Origin: Druceiella hillmani
Taxonomy: Eukaryota; Arthropoda; Insecta; Lepidoptera; Hepialidae
DNA: 64,000 nt
Direction of reading: 5' to 3'
NCBI GenBank assembly: GCA_039881145.1
Contig: JAYKKI010000015.1
Location: 26,744,001-26,808,000 of the forward strand
The notes under the pieces were generated by a model. The model did no database searches and was not told where the DNA came from. It saw only the letters and a list, made by a program, of their open reading frames with translations. A program made the position numbers and the translations under genes. This document shows positions 22,764 through 36,680 of the stretch, piece after piece (within the stretch, counting starts at the first letter, position 1; every line of letters begins with the position of its first letter).

Positions 22764-23389
22764 CGTATACCAAAATTAAAGTACTTCGGGAACGTGGGCG
22801 TATATTATTCGATAAATCTCTTTAACACGAGTTATCATGTGATTCGTGTTGTATATTGAGTACATATTATCAAAGAAATATTTCAATAGTAACTAATTAC
22901 AGAAACATGTTAAAATAAATATGTCAGTCTACATTATAACTGGCCATTTCAAATATCAAAATATGTCAAGAACCTCATAGTTAAGAAATTCTCGAGACTT
23001 GTAGGTTTGTGAATAAGAGGCCTAGTATATGTGTACAGAACACCTTTATATGTATAATAATGCGAGTTTTAGTCATATTTAATTGTCTTTTTTCAGTATT
23101 TTATTAGAACATAATATTACCAGTTAAGAATATCGAACTATCTTTTACGAAGCTTCTATTTTAAATAAAATTTTAATGGTACCTATAACATTTTCCCATA
23201 AAGTAAGCAATATGACAATTTTTAGATATTAAATCTTAATCACCAATAGAAGTAAATATTGTTTATAGGGTTTTTTTGGGTTTGTGATTATATTAATAGG
23301 TTCTTACTTTCTGTTAGTCAGGGGGTTTTCGAAAAAAATATTAAATCGTTCTTTGATTACAACAACTACATCTGTCGTGGGTTTTTTTA

Positions 23390-23850
23390 ACATTTGTTTG
23401 CAACAAAATGTTGCAGCCCCTCTGGTGACCTAACACCATAACATATATCTGAGAATCATCGCCGATTAGTCTCAAATATATTGCAGAAAACTGTCTCTAA
23501 ATCGGTCAAAACATTTTGGAGATAAATGGGAACATACATTTGCAACAAAATATTGCAGCGCCCTTGGTAAGCTAACACCGTGTCACCTATCTAAAAACCA
23601 TAGCCGATTAGTTCCAAATATTTTTTAAAAAACCTTATCTAAATCGGTCAAACCGTTTGGGAGACAAATGGGAACATTCGTTTGCAATAAATGTTTATTG
23701 CGGCGCTTCCTGATGAGTAATCACCATAACAGCATCTATGAACCATTGCCAATGAATCGCAAATATTTTACAGAAAACTGTATCCAAATCGGTTAAAACG
23801 TTTTAGATATAAATGGGAATATTGGATTGCAGACACAAACAAACAACCTC
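23390..23850 (+). repeat. Three-unit ~143-bp tandem array
   Basis: The three units begin near 23390, 23536 and 23673. Each has ACATTTGTTTGCAACAAAAT or a close variant, a CTAACACCAT-like block, a GCCGATTAGT-like block, AAATATTTT, and AAATCGGTCAAA followed by GGGAACAT. The AAATCGGT box lies at 23499, 23641 and 23786, so the period is 142-145 bp. It ends in ATTGCAGACACAAACAAACA, reminiscent of insect LINE 3' tails. The units are diverged by roughly a quarter, so the array is old. Confidence 0.85.
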
Positions 23851-26800
23851 TCCTCCTAAACTCATACACCTCCTCGGTTCTGTCGTGAGTAATTATAAAA
23901 TCATAAATATAATTACATAAAATTAACGCAACACTCAATGCTTGTAATCAGCTGTGTTAATCCACTTACGCAAGACATGAATATTTCCTAGGTAATTATA
24001 AATTATTATCGTTCAGTTCGGACACTAAACAATAATAACCAAGTATTTCGATTTATATCTCACCTAAAGAATTTATACTTAAAAGTATATTAAATTATAT
24101 CCGCTAAATATACTCCGAGGATTCCAAAAGATTTTAAGTTACATGATGTTTTTATTGAACTATTTGCTATTGTTTAACGAATGCGAGTTTCGGTAGGATA
24201 AGTTCCAAAAAAAAAGAATAATGCTCTATTTCAATAATCCTGTCCTGAAACAACGCGGGGAAATGGCGAATCCTTACAAAATATATTATCTAAACGCATC
24301 GTGGTTTTTTTCGCCTCTTAGCAAATAGGTTTGAAACACAAATGTTAGTGGCAAATGGAAATATCCTTTTATTCCATTTGAGAAATAATAAAACTCATGT
24401 GGAATATTTTTGTAGCGTTTCTACAAAAGAAAAAAATTTGAAGGAAATTTTCGCTTTATTCGGTAATATTTTTCTTTTATTTTTAGTTTTTAACCCAGTT
24501 TAGTTAAAAGGTTTGTAGAAATAATACTACTGGAGCACTTTATATCATGTAGTAATGCATAGTATATATAGTGAACGTTGTTGATTACAATATACAAAGC
24601 GCCTCGAATTAACATATGTGTACTTTTCGGGTATATAAAATAAGCAAAGTAGACAATACAATTTCATGTATATTATTCAATTTTTTTGCAAACGTTAATC
24701 ATGTTTCATGATAAATAATAAAATAAATGTTTTAATTAAAAATTTATATTGATGATCGCCACATCTAATATTTGGAATTTTCTTAGTGTTTACAAAATTG
24801 TGTTGCTTCATTGCATTGCACTTCAGAACATTCGGAATTGTCTTTGCTTTTTCATATAGTAATATTTTCAAGCTTATTTATAATATTCGACATACCATAT
24901 ATAAATATTACGAAGTCTATGCAATATTTTAGAGTAAACTGAAATATAGTAGATAAAAATTGATAATATAAATATGTTACTTTGTGACCTATCGTTGCAT
25001 ATAGACTTTGGTGTAAAACATATATTTTTCCACGTGTTATACGACCTGCACTATGAATACGCACTTTATTGCTCTCCGGTTATTCCACCTCTTATACGAT
25101 TCTATACTATAAATAAACATATTGTTTTGAAAACCCAAAATATAAAAATGAAGGTTGATTGTAAATGGTTTATTTATTTTTGTGTTCAGGCTTATTGTTA
25201 ATGGTCCATTTAAGGGTTTATTTGTTTACAAAATTATATTAAAACAAATTGACTATTTTCCCCAATACATCAAAGAAATAAATTATGAGTAAAATAGTAT
25301 GATTAGTTTAATCTTTATTCACCATTTTAATTTATTATTTATAATGACTTCTTCTGGATATTAATTATTCATATTGCTATAAAGTGGTCTTCTACTTCTT
25401 ATGAATTAATCTCCAATCTGTTTACATCCAAATTTGTGTGACTATTTTTCTGTATTGGTTGTAAAAATGTCTACAAAAAAAAATAAATATGAAATTTCTA
25501 CGTAATTATGGAGAAAAATATCGTATTAAGCACTATTTTGTATATGATCCAATATTTCATGATTTGTCAAAATTATATATTAAACACAATTAGATGCATA
25601 TTAACATACCTCATAATTGGAAAAATTAACGAAAAATAAAAAAATTAAGAACAAACAACATTATTTTAATTATAATTATTTTCTTTTTCGTAATTTTACA
25701 TGAAATCTCTCGAACATATTTTTCAATTATCTTGCTAAAGTATTTAATTTTAAGTCGCGAGGTTTCATTTGCATTTGACGTATTTTTCACTTTAGTCTAC
25801 AATAACCTAATATTGCCTTCATCTTGGACATCAATACATAAATGTCGGAGTCTTTCTTTGTAAACATTACCTTTTAAAACGCAGTTTCAAAACAACTTCC
25901 GAGCTGTTTGTTCCAAGCATTCTAATAACAAATTACTGATTCTTTCAAAATTGAAAATTTAGGGTCAATGTAATATCAATATAACTTCACAAACCTATTT
26001 TCCAAAATTTTAAATAAAGTATTTTCCTGCATTATATTAGGTGATCTGTTGAAATATTTTTTACTTTTTTTTTAAATTTTAATACGGTATGTAAATATAG
26101 TTAATATTTAATATGTATAATTTATATAATTTATGTTTCAAAAATATTAATTTCGTGGAATTCTTTACATTGTCGGATAAAAGTAGAAACGTTATTGGCG
26201 CTTCATCTTATATTATGACGTCACACAACTGTTTACCTACGCCACACCTGAAAAAAATAATTAATATTTAGTTAAATAGTGAAATTTTCTTATACAGATG
26301 CATTCAAATATAGAATAAAATGTTTCTGAAAGAAATAGTTATCAACATGAAATTACGTCGCTATAAGTATCATAAGCAGGTAGCCTGGAAGAATGTTCGG
26401 ACGTTCTTCTCTTTTGCAATAAGTAATTTAAAAAAAGGTTATACCAACATATCACTCGACTGCTTTTGGTGTAATCAGAACTTTTATTAGGCTTTGAATC
26501 AGGCCATTTTTAAAGTATTGGACCAAATTTGTTTATCTACGAACTGTGCACTTTCCTTCAAGTATGTAATGTATTTGAACATGTCAGTCGCAATTTAGGA
26601 AATGTAACTTTGATCGTTATATAAATATTAGACAATATAATAAGTAGTGGCCGCCAAGTTGTCGAAATTCGATCGTAATGTCTTACTTTGTTGAAAACAC
26701 TAATAAGTAGGCGGGAGTAAGTCAATTTAGGTTGTTGATACAAAATTGTCCTTTTACGATGGATATATAACGAGCAAGCTGTATTTCAATAATATGTAAA

Positions 26801-29079
26801 ACTCGTATATCTATTACACCTAATACATACAATATGTTTCTTTGGTTTCCAATTTTTAGGTGCATCTGTTTTAACCAATTTAATTTAAGGTTTCATTCTT
26901 TGGAAATCTATCAATAAAGAATAGATAGTCGATTAATTCAAGAAATAAGAAATGCTTCGGTATCGTCTTTCATACAGTATGAATATACGATTCTAATTAT
27001 TCAGGATTGATGATTCTAATCATTTAGGTAAGCAAATCCTACAAATCTCCGTCATTCACCAAAATTTCCGTCAAAGGAACTCTAAATTAGTTAACATAAA
27101 AGGAAACTCGAAAGCGGTCTTAAAATAAAAATGAGTTATCTGATAATAAACCGTTCTCTGTAAGGACGAGAAATCTGAAAAGTGGTAATTCGGACAAATT
27201 TGAACTATCTTAAAATCCAAATCAACCTCATATTTTTCTGTTAAAAAAACTTAAAAGTAAAATAAATCATCATTGTGCTCTTACAGTGAGATATTTATAA
27301 TATTTGCAAATTATTTTTAAAGACAATGTATTGTACACAACCTGTAGTCAATAGATATTTATTTATTTTTAAAACTCCTTTCCAGGGTTATACGAATTTC
27401 ATTTCAACAAAACTAAATGACGAATTTTCTTAGATCATGTCAAATTGCAACCAAAAGTATAAAATTAATAACTACTTTTACTGTAAAAATTTACTCCACG
27501 CCTTTGTGTGTCTATAAATTTATAACTTTATTAGGATAAGAAAGTAAATCTAAAATGTATATGCGGCTTATGAGTAAATTAAAATTTCGATAATATTTTA
27601 AACTTGAAATGTTTAAAGAATTAGAAATGAAATATATTTTCACAATAAATAACGAGACAATTTCAAATTGAAACAATCAATGTCGTTTGTTACGTACCCC
27701 TGAAATTCAATACCAGACAAATTTCTGTATGAAGCGCTATCACACAAATTGTCACGACATTTAACGATTTTTTGGAATAATTTTAGAATAATTAATTTAT
27801 GTAAATTAAGAAACTGCACATAAAACATCAAATTATACGAAGTTGAAAAATCATCGTGTCAATATGGCTTTCCGGTCAAATTAGAGCGTGGTGACAATTT
27901 CAAGTTAAGAAACCATATGAAACAAATACGCTCTCGCTCGAACTATCACAAGTAACAACGAAACGAAGGAAATGAAAATGTCAGTATTTATATTTTTGCT
28001 AGATATGTCCGATTATTTATATGTCAACTATTATAAATCTGTGGTTAAATATAACGCACACTACTTTTGAACAACCATTGATACGAACACGACCTCGTCT
28101 TGATCTTCTACGTCATTAGGATTTGCACTTTCGTCCGAACAGTTTGAAAAAGTGATCTGGTAAATTGTGCAAAACGTACAATTTGTATTACAAAAGTGGC
28201 GTATATAACTATATAAAAATATAAGTGTAACCATTTAGGTTTATATAATTTTTCTGTTAAATTGCATACAAATGTTGAATTTATTTCAAACTATGTAAAT
28301 ATGTTTCCTAACATGTCTTCCACAGATATAAGACAAAACAACTTTACATCTAAGTATTACGGAATAGTTTGTCATTTAATTTAGTATTAAAGTGTTTTGT
28401 CACCATAATGATAATTATAATTTCACATCAAGAATAGCAAACCTTTCAGTGTTATAGAGAAAAAAATTGTCTCCAAAAACTGAGCTGTCAAACAATGCTA
28501 CCATAGCAAAACTGCTTTAAATCGGTAGTAATTTTCCTCTGATACATGTACCTGGCATATCTGTAACTTTCCAATGCATTAAAAAAAATATTTTTTGTTC
28601 TCACCTCAGGAATTCCATTACAACTAAAAATAATAGGTATGACACTTATTATTAATACCTATGGATTAATACGAAAACCTTGCAATTGTCCGCTTTTAAT
28701 TCAAAGAGTTTGTTTTGCTTTCCAAGAGGCAAGCTTAAATTTAGTGGAACAGGTTTTCGAGCTCGGAAACCTATCGTTTGATTTGTTCCGCTGAATATTA
28801 ACAGATTTCAGGTCTCAATGAAAAGTCGGATGCTCCCTTCAAATTTGATAATATTTTTCTCTATAATCTGATAACATAAAATCCGATTTGATTCGTGCTT
28901 TTGCACTAACATTTTTTTTTAAAATACCCTTTTCTTTACATGCTAAAGCAATATTTTATTCAAGTTTGAATGCATTCCTTAGTTTATTAATTAAAAGAAC
29001 ATTAAAAATATTTTATCCTTATTAATTCTTTATATTAACACATTAGCTAGGTATTCTGTTAACAAATATGCTCTGAGAT
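23851..29079. other. AT-rich DNA, no gene seen
   Basis: Several short open frames (24852-25201, 26558-26743, 27640-27831) have no motif. Near 28645-28672 an ATAGGTAT/ATACCTAT pair forms a small inverted repeat. Near 28755-28810 a TTTAGTGGAACA block is partly mirrored by TGTTCCGCTGAA, leaving a weak inverted repeat around GAGCTC. No other structure was recognised. Confidence 0.4.
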
Positions 29080-29086
29080 TATATAC

Positions 29087-29154
<68 letters not shown>
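29080..29154. repeat. (TA)n microsatellite
   Basis: A nearly uninterrupted TA tract of about 75 bp. It ends 10 bp before the tail-like repeat copy at 29165. Confidence 0.95.
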
Positions 29155-29157
<3 letters not shown>

Positions 29158-29164
29158 CATAAAT

Positions 29165-29258
29165 GCTATGAAATACAGGCAAATAGTCTGGACAGGCGGA
29201 CTTGACGAAATGATAATGGTTCTATTAGGCTTATTTGACTAGGAAACCCAAAAATATA
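29165..29258 (+). repeat. SINE/LINE-tail-like repeat, copy 4
   Basis: CTGGACAGGCGGACTTGACG, AAATGATAATGGTTCTATTA and TTGACTAGGAAACCCAAAAA match the tail of the copies at 11.8 and 12.1 kb in the same orientation. The upstream AGTACTNANAG block is not evident, so this copy is shorter. Confidence 0.6.
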
Positions 29259-30229
29259 TCATTTTAAAGCAATAGATTTAATCGTGTAGTGTCTCAAAAA
29301 CCTTTATTTTTTCCGTAAATCAAAATATTGACTTGCTCTTAAACACAACTGTACTTTTTCTCCGTAGATTCGCATTTGTTTCTGCAAAATATAGTGCATG
29401 ATCTGACATTTTGTCTGTACTTCAGAGTATATTTGAATTATGATCAATAACAATCTAAAAACGAAATCCATTATAAATCTTTGAATAAAATTAGGAGGAT
29501 GTATTTGATTGATTGTCTCGTGTAAAAAGAAGTTTTGTTGATCGAATACAGTTTTGTGTATATCGTAGGCTAACTGCATAGTAGCCTAGTATAGGAAACG
29601 TTTTGAACAATCGCGAACAAAAAAAAATGGCAATCATCATCGTTGAATAGTTATGATCGTTTTAGGACGATATAAGACCATAAATGATATTTAGCTAGTC
29701 TAAACGTTCATTTTTGTTACTTTGCACGTTTTGGTCTGGATTCCCCGATTATTGTATTCGTAACTTAATCAAAGAAAAAAATGACGAGCCACATTTATTT
29801 CCAGAATTTTAATTTAAACTTTTATCACATTTAACATTATTCCAAATAAAAATATTTTAATAAATAAAGCCATTTCCTAATTTCCTAGTTGTGTCAAATG
29901 TAAACAATTTACTTAAAACGACCAATCAGAATAAAGAAAACAAGATTAGACTAGCGAGCGCTATTTGTATTGTCCTGAAACGAGCAATATTGTAAACAAG
30001 GCAGAATTGACTGAGAAAATTTCCTTTATTAATTAACAATCGTACATATATATAAAATCTACCCAGAATGATGATAAGGATCCTGCTTTTGATTGATGTT
30101 CTACGTCGCACCCTATATAAAATATGAATATGTCAAGTAGACGTTGAGTGACCAACGACACTTTCTATTTGAAGTTATATTTGACTGGTGCTTGCTGTAA
30201 TAATCCATTACTTTTCTTAGTAGTCCTCT
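29259..30229. other. AT-rich DNA, no gene seen
   Basis: A 91-codon minus-strand frame at 29304-29579 has no recognisable domain. Confidence 0.35.
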
Positions 30230-30538
30230 TCATTTCTTTAGATTGAGTTCTTCGAAAGTATTTATGGCTTTATATACAAGATCACACCGCTTTGACCAAT
30301 TTTCGGCATCCTTCAGGTTGGTTGCTACAGAAAGACAAGTGATAACAGTTATTTGGTCACACCACCGGCTGGTTGATCGACCGTGGGGTTACTTTCCTTC
30401 TATCTTGCCAACCACAACCAACTTTTCAAAGTTATCTTGTTATCAGCGGGCAATGTGATCAAATGAACTGATATACCTTTGGTAAAAGATCGTCAAAAGT
30501 CTACTTTTAATGTTTTAATTTTTATTTTACTTTAATTA

Positions 30539-30799
30539 CTATTTTCTACTTTTAATTTTTTTGCTACTCCAGGATATACCCGTTCGTTCTTTGAGCATTC
30601 TAAGGTATGTGAAAGATTCTTCCCTAACACCACGTCTCATAGGTTCCAATCTTCTTTCTACTGAACGAATTTTCCTCGACTCCATATAAAAGTATAAAAA
30701 AGAGTCCGAACAAGTCTTATTTTGGAGATATTGGAGACCTTTCTTTCTTGCCACAGACTTGTTAGTTGGCTCATTAAACTCTTGGTCATCTGGGTCCAT
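30539..30799 (-). pseudogene. LINE C-terminal segment, open frame 2 (remnant)
   Basis: An 86-codon frame whose middle (FLYFYMESRKIRSVERRLEP) and end (RMLKERTGISWSSKKIKSRK) fit the 'FL.GSETW..R..DRRRLDAFEMWC.RRML.I.WTSKRTN' region of RTE/jockey-like elements, with the Trp/Cys-rich part altered. A further C-terminal block follows at 30230-30440 in a frame broken by stops. Confidence 0.62.
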
Positions 30800-31058
30800 C
30801 TCTTAATTTCTTGCCCGCTTCTTTCTGGGCAGTCAGTACCGATTCGAAGTAGAGAAACTCGTTAACAACCTTTAAGATCAAAAGCTCTCCAGTTCTAGAG
30901 GGTTGACTGATTCTGTCGACAATCATGACTATGAAAGCGTCTTTAACATAATTATCAATAAAAATATCGTAATCCATTGACTCTATTTCTATAACACGCC
31001 TAAAATACATGTACACGCTTAACTTTTTTTCATTGTAAACACGCACGCCAGTTGCCAA
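30786..31058 (-). pseudogene. LINE post-RT segment, open frame 1 (remnant)
   Basis: A 90-codon frame. The last third (NEFLYFESVLTAQKEAGKKL) is the recognisable block that follows the polymerase palm in non-LTR elements. The N-terminal part (VYNEKKLSVYMYFRRVIEI and onward) is not clearly alignable. It overlaps the next frame by 14 bp in another phase, marking a frameshift rather than two genes. Confidence 0.65.
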
Positions 31059-32751
31059 ATGCGAACTTCGAACGCTTTTAATGAACGATTTTTCCTTTAC
31101 TGTACTTTGTTAACCTTTATTTTGGTAAATAACGTGAACGTAAATGGTAAAATGCTTTTTAGAGGTTAATGAAATAGATATTCATTTTCATGGCTCCATT
31201 TTTTCCATACAATTGTTAAACATCGCTTTGCCTCTAAGTTAATTTAACTTTTTCAAAGCTCATAAAGTACATTGGCACTGCTTAAACGTGCTTCACATAT
31301 TTTAATATTTCAATGCGATTCTAAGAATATTACTTGTTGGTTTTTCAATCATTTACACTATAAATCATTCATTCGTATTAGATCACGTTTAATTAAATGT
31401 TAACTTGACTCGACACTTATAATCATCATATCGTCTATTAGTTTAACAAAAAAAAAAGAATTAGGTAATTTATTTAAAAACCTCGTTTTATCGAATGTTG
31501 ATTACACGTCAAAAATTTTTTTTTGTAAACTTAACTGTATTCCTTATTAAAAAATGAACATTACATGTATGGGTATCGGCTTTTATTGTTAATATACATA
31601 TTTAATGTAAGATGTTCTTTCCATAAAATAAGAAACTAAGGTATGAACGTAAAATTATTTTAAATGAGGCGACTCATTTATAATTTCATTCAACTTTATT
31701 AACTATCATAACGTTTTCCCATAATGCTGTACGACAATAGAGTAATTTTGTTAATGGTAACAAATTGAAAAGGTTAAACATTTTGAATTTGCTACCATTA
31801 ATGAATTTTTAATGAAAACACAAACTTAAACACTTTTAAAATAAGCAAGAAAATTGAAATGATGACCCGATTCGATTTATACATACTTCAACATTATTTG
31901 ATTTTATTAATGAAAAGTAATATTCGTAGCAAATATTTCCATCCCCAAATTAATTATTTTTCAAAATTATCTACTGGAGATATGACGATTAAAAATGTTT
32001 ATTGGATCACAATTATGTTTTCTTTTTACACGTATGATTAGTAACTAAAAAAAATATGAAAAGAGAAAGCTTAATAAATTTGTCCAAAACTCGTTAACAT
32101 ATGTAGGTAACTAACTTTACTAAGGACCCAATCCAGTACACCCGCTTCAGATAAACATGAATATATGAAAATATTTCATGTACGAAAATGTGCCACTCTA
32201 GGGTCTATTTACTCAGATGGCAACATTGGAAGTAATATTACAAATTTTACGTATATCGTGTACTGAAATATTTATAAAACAATATAGGTCATATAAAAAT
32301 AAAGCACACAAATGGAGAAATTTGCACGTCTGTATGATACTAAGAAAATTAAATGTGTGAGTAAAATAAGTTTTCTGTAAACTCTTATAATGGTGTTTTT
32401 GCATTATCACCGTCTTTGTATTAACAAACAACAATGCTGCACTTATAATGCTGTATCAGAAGTTTGCGCTAAATACTAAACATTGAAATAATAGTATTTA
32501 TTCATTTATTATTTTTAACGTCAATTGTTTTTTTCTGTTAAGAGGAATATATTTAAACTTATTATTGATATTTATTTATTTTACCCTGTGTTCAGTATAT
32601 TGTCAATTTGAATATAGAGATGTTCCTTATAGATTACTTTTGGCAACTTTTTTACACCTGACATAAAAAATATTATTTTAATATAGGATATAGCATCCCT
32701 AATTTTCAGACAAGTTCTGTCTTAAAACGGTGATCGCGACTTCCTAGCACT
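31059..32751. other. AT-rich DNA with one inverted repeat, no gene seen
   Basis: TTAATGGTAACAAATT at 31751-31766 pairs with AATTTGCTACCATTAA at 31786-31801 with one mismatch and a 19-nt loop. No gene or known repeat was recognised elsewhere. Confidence 0.45.
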
Positions 32752-33130
32752 TTTATATATTTATTTATTTATCAAAAACCCCATGCCCGATTTATAGGTT
32801 TCCCAAAAACACAGGTTATGTACAAACACTAAAAGCGTTATATAAAAATTTACATTATACATAAAAACATAAATAATATTTAATAAACCAAAAAAAACAT
32901 ACATTAATTAAAATTGAACATAAAACTAAGTAATTACCAAACTTGAAATAAATCCCATAAAAGACAAATAACCGCATTCCTAAAACGGTCAATAGAGTAA
33001 AGAAAAATATCAAGATTTGGCCTCTCACGTCGATTAACACAAGTACGCTAAAACAGTGAACGCTGCAGGACATTCGTGCGTGCTCTAGGCGTATGAAATA
33101 AGCAATGAATCCGTCCTCTTACGTAATAGT
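32752..33130 (-). mobile_element. 5'-truncated LINE 3' end with A-rich tail (minus strand)
   Basis: On the minus strand from about 33130, the code reads RIHCLFHTPRARTNVLQRSLF, a stop, then RTCVNRRE. After a frame change comes a Leu/Ile/Phe-rich segment. 'RTN...S...R....N......DIF..S...F' is the C-terminal pattern of several jockey/R1-like insect LINE proteins. The likely 3' untranslated part follows, with GGGAAACCTATAAATCGGGC, and ends in GATAAATAAATAAATATATA at 32773-32752, a typical TAAA-type LINE tail. Protein similarity is weak; the tail and truncation pattern support the call. Confidence 0.5.
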
Positions 33131-33479
33131 CAGGAGCATAAAGCGTTATCAAACTTAAGCCAAGGGATTATCAACATAATTATTTATAATTTAAAAAAAC
33201 ACTTAAAGTAATAAAGTCTAACTAAATTCACGAACGATTTTGTCTCGTACATGTAATTATGTTCCGTACATTAATATAGCCTGATGAATTTTCTTTTGTC
33301 ATTGTAATGTTTTAAATGTGACATAAAAAAAAATAAACTTACAAGCAAAAATATAAATCAGTCGTCTTAATAGGCCTTTAGATTTGTAACATTTTTATGT
33401 ATTTACGTCATTATCGTTTCATTTTCGATACAAACAATCTTCCAAAATTAAAGTTTATTCTCCTCTAGTTAGCAATTTG
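33131..33479. other. AT-rich DNA, no gene seen
   Basis: Nothing recognised between the LINE fragment and the GC-richer island. Confidence 0.35.
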
Positions 33480-34060
33480 AATTTCAATATTCAAAATTGA
33501 GAACTATTTCGTTACCGTGCACAATGGGTAGGGCCTCAAAGACAGCTCCGCGACGGGGTACCCTCTGTTAACATGGGAAACAGCGACTTATTATGATTCT
33601 AAGGCCTGGCGTGTTTATTAATTGAAATGAAGCATCGTAATTATATTATGCACTCGGGAACTTCTGTTTCGTCCCAAGCAACGATGGTTTACTGAAATTT
33701 TGCCCGAAGTTCAGCTGATCCCCACGAATAGTTTAGATGAGATAAAGCACTGTCAATTACATATAAATCAATACCCCTCTCAAATTACCCCTCTCTTTTA
33801 AATCAAGCCGCCCTTGCTGTCGAAATTTTGTTTCGTCTCCCGCCCTTCCACATACCGACATCATGCGGGATAATGGGATAGGCAAACAAGCTTCGCTTAT
33901 TTCGCCCTCGGCAGCGTCGTACTCAGAGCGGTGCGAATTGTTACGTTTGGAGCGATATTTGTTAAAGGTTTTGTAATGGAACCTTGAAGGTACGTTGTCG
34001 TGCTACGCCGAATATGTTATGAGATGCCAATGATTCAAAGTGGTCACCCATAAGCACGTA
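33480..34060. promoter_or_regulatory. Candidate conserved non-coding regulatory island
   Basis: This is the least AT-biased and least repetitive 580 bp of the window. It contains GTAGGGCCTCAAAGACAGCT, CCGCGACGGGGTACCCTC, CCGACATCATGCGGGATAAT and TCGGCAGCGTCGTACTCAGA. Homeodomain-type cores (TTTATTAATTG near 33617, CGTAATTATATTA near 33635), CTGTCAATTACAT near 33751 and a GGATAATGGGAT site near 33870 are present. No open frame of 60 codons. The composition and the lack of decay differ from the flanking transposon-rich DNA. The regulatory role is inferred. Confidence 0.35.
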
Positions 34061-34293
34061 TATGTGAAGAGGAATGTTATTAGATTTACCATTTGTTCAC
34101 TTTTAGCAATAATTAAGTAGATTATAGATGTTAAAAATAAATTATAACTTTCTAATTAATTTTTTTAAGCGACTTTGTTACTTGTTACCATATATTATTG
34201 CCAAAGAGACTTATATAACATACGGTATGTTATGTAAAAGAAATTATGTTTCTTTTATATTAAATATAACGTACATAAGTCAACTTATATATG

Positions 34294-34335
34294 TTACATA
34301 TAGCTTCTAAGCAACGCATTACATATAGCTTCTAA
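34294..34335. repeat. Short tandem duplication, period 25
   Basis: TTACATATAGCTTCTAA occurs at 34294-34310 and 34319-34335. Confidence 0.85.
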
Positions 34336-34576
34336 AATATTGAAAAATTTAAATCTATATGGCGAGGAAACTTTTATTTTTTTTAGTGAAGTTCAAGACA
34401 GTTATAGAATTGAGAAAGAAAACTGCTTGTAACATAAAGAAGAAGCAAGAGGAGAAAAAATACAGAGAATAAATTTACGGAAGGATTATATTAGAAGTTT
34501 ACTGAAAAAAATAACGAAAATTTGTTCGCTGAGGGAATGTATAGCATGGAGCATCGGAATCAGGCAGAAGAAAAGC

Positions 34577-34664
<88 letters not shown>

Positions 34665-34687
34665 CATATATATATATATATATATAA
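34577..34687. repeat. (TA)n microsatellite
   Basis: About 110 bp of TA with a few TATG/TATTTA/TACATA interruptions. The overlapping plus and minus Tyr-Ile frames are artefacts. Confidence 0.95.
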
Positions 34688-35056
34688 TTCCAAATAGAAA
34701 AACATGCTTTATGATATAAATTTTATTTACTACTCATGAAATGTACAGAGAGGTTTTAAATAATGATACGTATTTTATTTTATTTACAAACATGGCACTA
34801 AAAAATATGTTATATATTTTTTAATTCCATGTTGGTATTTTTACTAAAGTGTAAAAATATCTGTTAAAAGCTGATCTGTTAATATCTGAAAAGTAGTTAA
34901 TAACTTGGTCACCCGTACTGAAGAACGCGTAAAGTAGGTGGAACCGGAAGTAAGTACACTACACGCAAGTGTATATAAGTGAAGTGCACTTTAAATTATT
35001 TTCATAGTCAATAAAATATTGCATCTTACATTACTAACAAAGCCAGGGTGTAAATT

Positions 35057-35092
35057 ACCCAAATCGTTAAAATTTATTTTAACGATTTGGGT
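35057..35092. repeat. Perfect 16-bp palindrome, 4-nt loop
   Basis: ACCCAAATCGTTAAAA (35057-35072) and TTTTAACGATTTGGGT (35077-35092) flank TTTA. Confidence 0.93.
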
Positions 35093-35360
35093 TTCCAAAA
35101 TAAATTAAGAGAAAGAAGTGGAACAAACATGGAGGATGAATGAAATTATAAATGATATAGAGTGTAATGTTTATTTATAAGTAAATATTATCAACGTCAG
35201 TACCTACCTGATAGCAAATTGTATAACAAAACTTTTTTCTAATGAATTCTCCAGAACTTTAAAAACTGAATTAAATTACTGCAAGCTTGTTTATCAATAT
35301 CTTTTATACGTTTCTGGAATAAAAGTAAATATTCTAATTATCCGTAAGTCCTTTTTTATT

Positions 35361-36399
<1,039 letters not shown>

Positions 36400-36680
36400 C
36401 TCGTAAACATTCGTGGCAAACAAAAAGCCTGTCACCGTTGATTCAAGATAATAAGCTACCCAAATAGATCACTTCCATTACATTCCCTCAAGGTTAGAGT
36501 GCAATGTTTCACGGCCTCATAACATCATAGCATCACATTTGCGTCGTCATACGACTTGCAAATACTTTTAAGAAAACGTTAGGCGGATGACAGTGCTTAT
36601 TTTTCAAACGGAATCACCTTCACCGACTTTGCTTTGACTTTGTGTTCATGGCGCGTGTGTCATATATAGCTAAAACAATG
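36400..36680. other. Higher-complexity island
   Basis: Contains AAGCCTGTCACCGTTGATTC, TCCCTCAAGGTTAGAGTGCA, TTTCACGGCCTCATAACATC and GTTCATGGCGCGTGTGTC with few homopolymers. Weak candidate for conserved non-coding sequence; no gene seen. Confidence 0.22.

Larger units (their letters stand above)
30230..31058 (-). mobile_element. Decayed LINE, C-terminal half (minus strand)
   Basis: Reading from 31058 down to 30230, the sequence encodes the region after the reverse transcriptase core of a non-LTR element. VVNEFLYFESVLTAQKEAGK resembles the 'VNEFLYLGS.LTA.GEAGKEI' block. YLRMLKERTGISWSSKKIK resembles the 'RRMLRI.WTSKKTN' block. VVGKIEGK followed, after a stop, by PHGRSTSRWCDQI matches the 'GKIEGKRPRGR.PTRW.DQI' C-terminal block. 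The last frame ends with FEELNLKK and TGA at 30232-30230, a plausible natural end. At least two frame changes and internal stops make it dead. The polymerase core is missing or unrecognisable upstream. It is a different family from the LINE at 291-2235. Confidence 0.78.

Noticed and set aside
23711..23750. CTGATGAG as a hammerhead core
   Set aside because: No CGAAA follows within a plausible stem II distance and no flanking strands pair.
23390..23850. CRISPR array
   Set aside because: Units are ~143 bp, diverged along their whole length and without repeat-spacer structure.
30243..30458. 71-codon plus-strand frame
   Set aside because: It is the antisense shadow of the minus-strand LINE C-terminal remnant.
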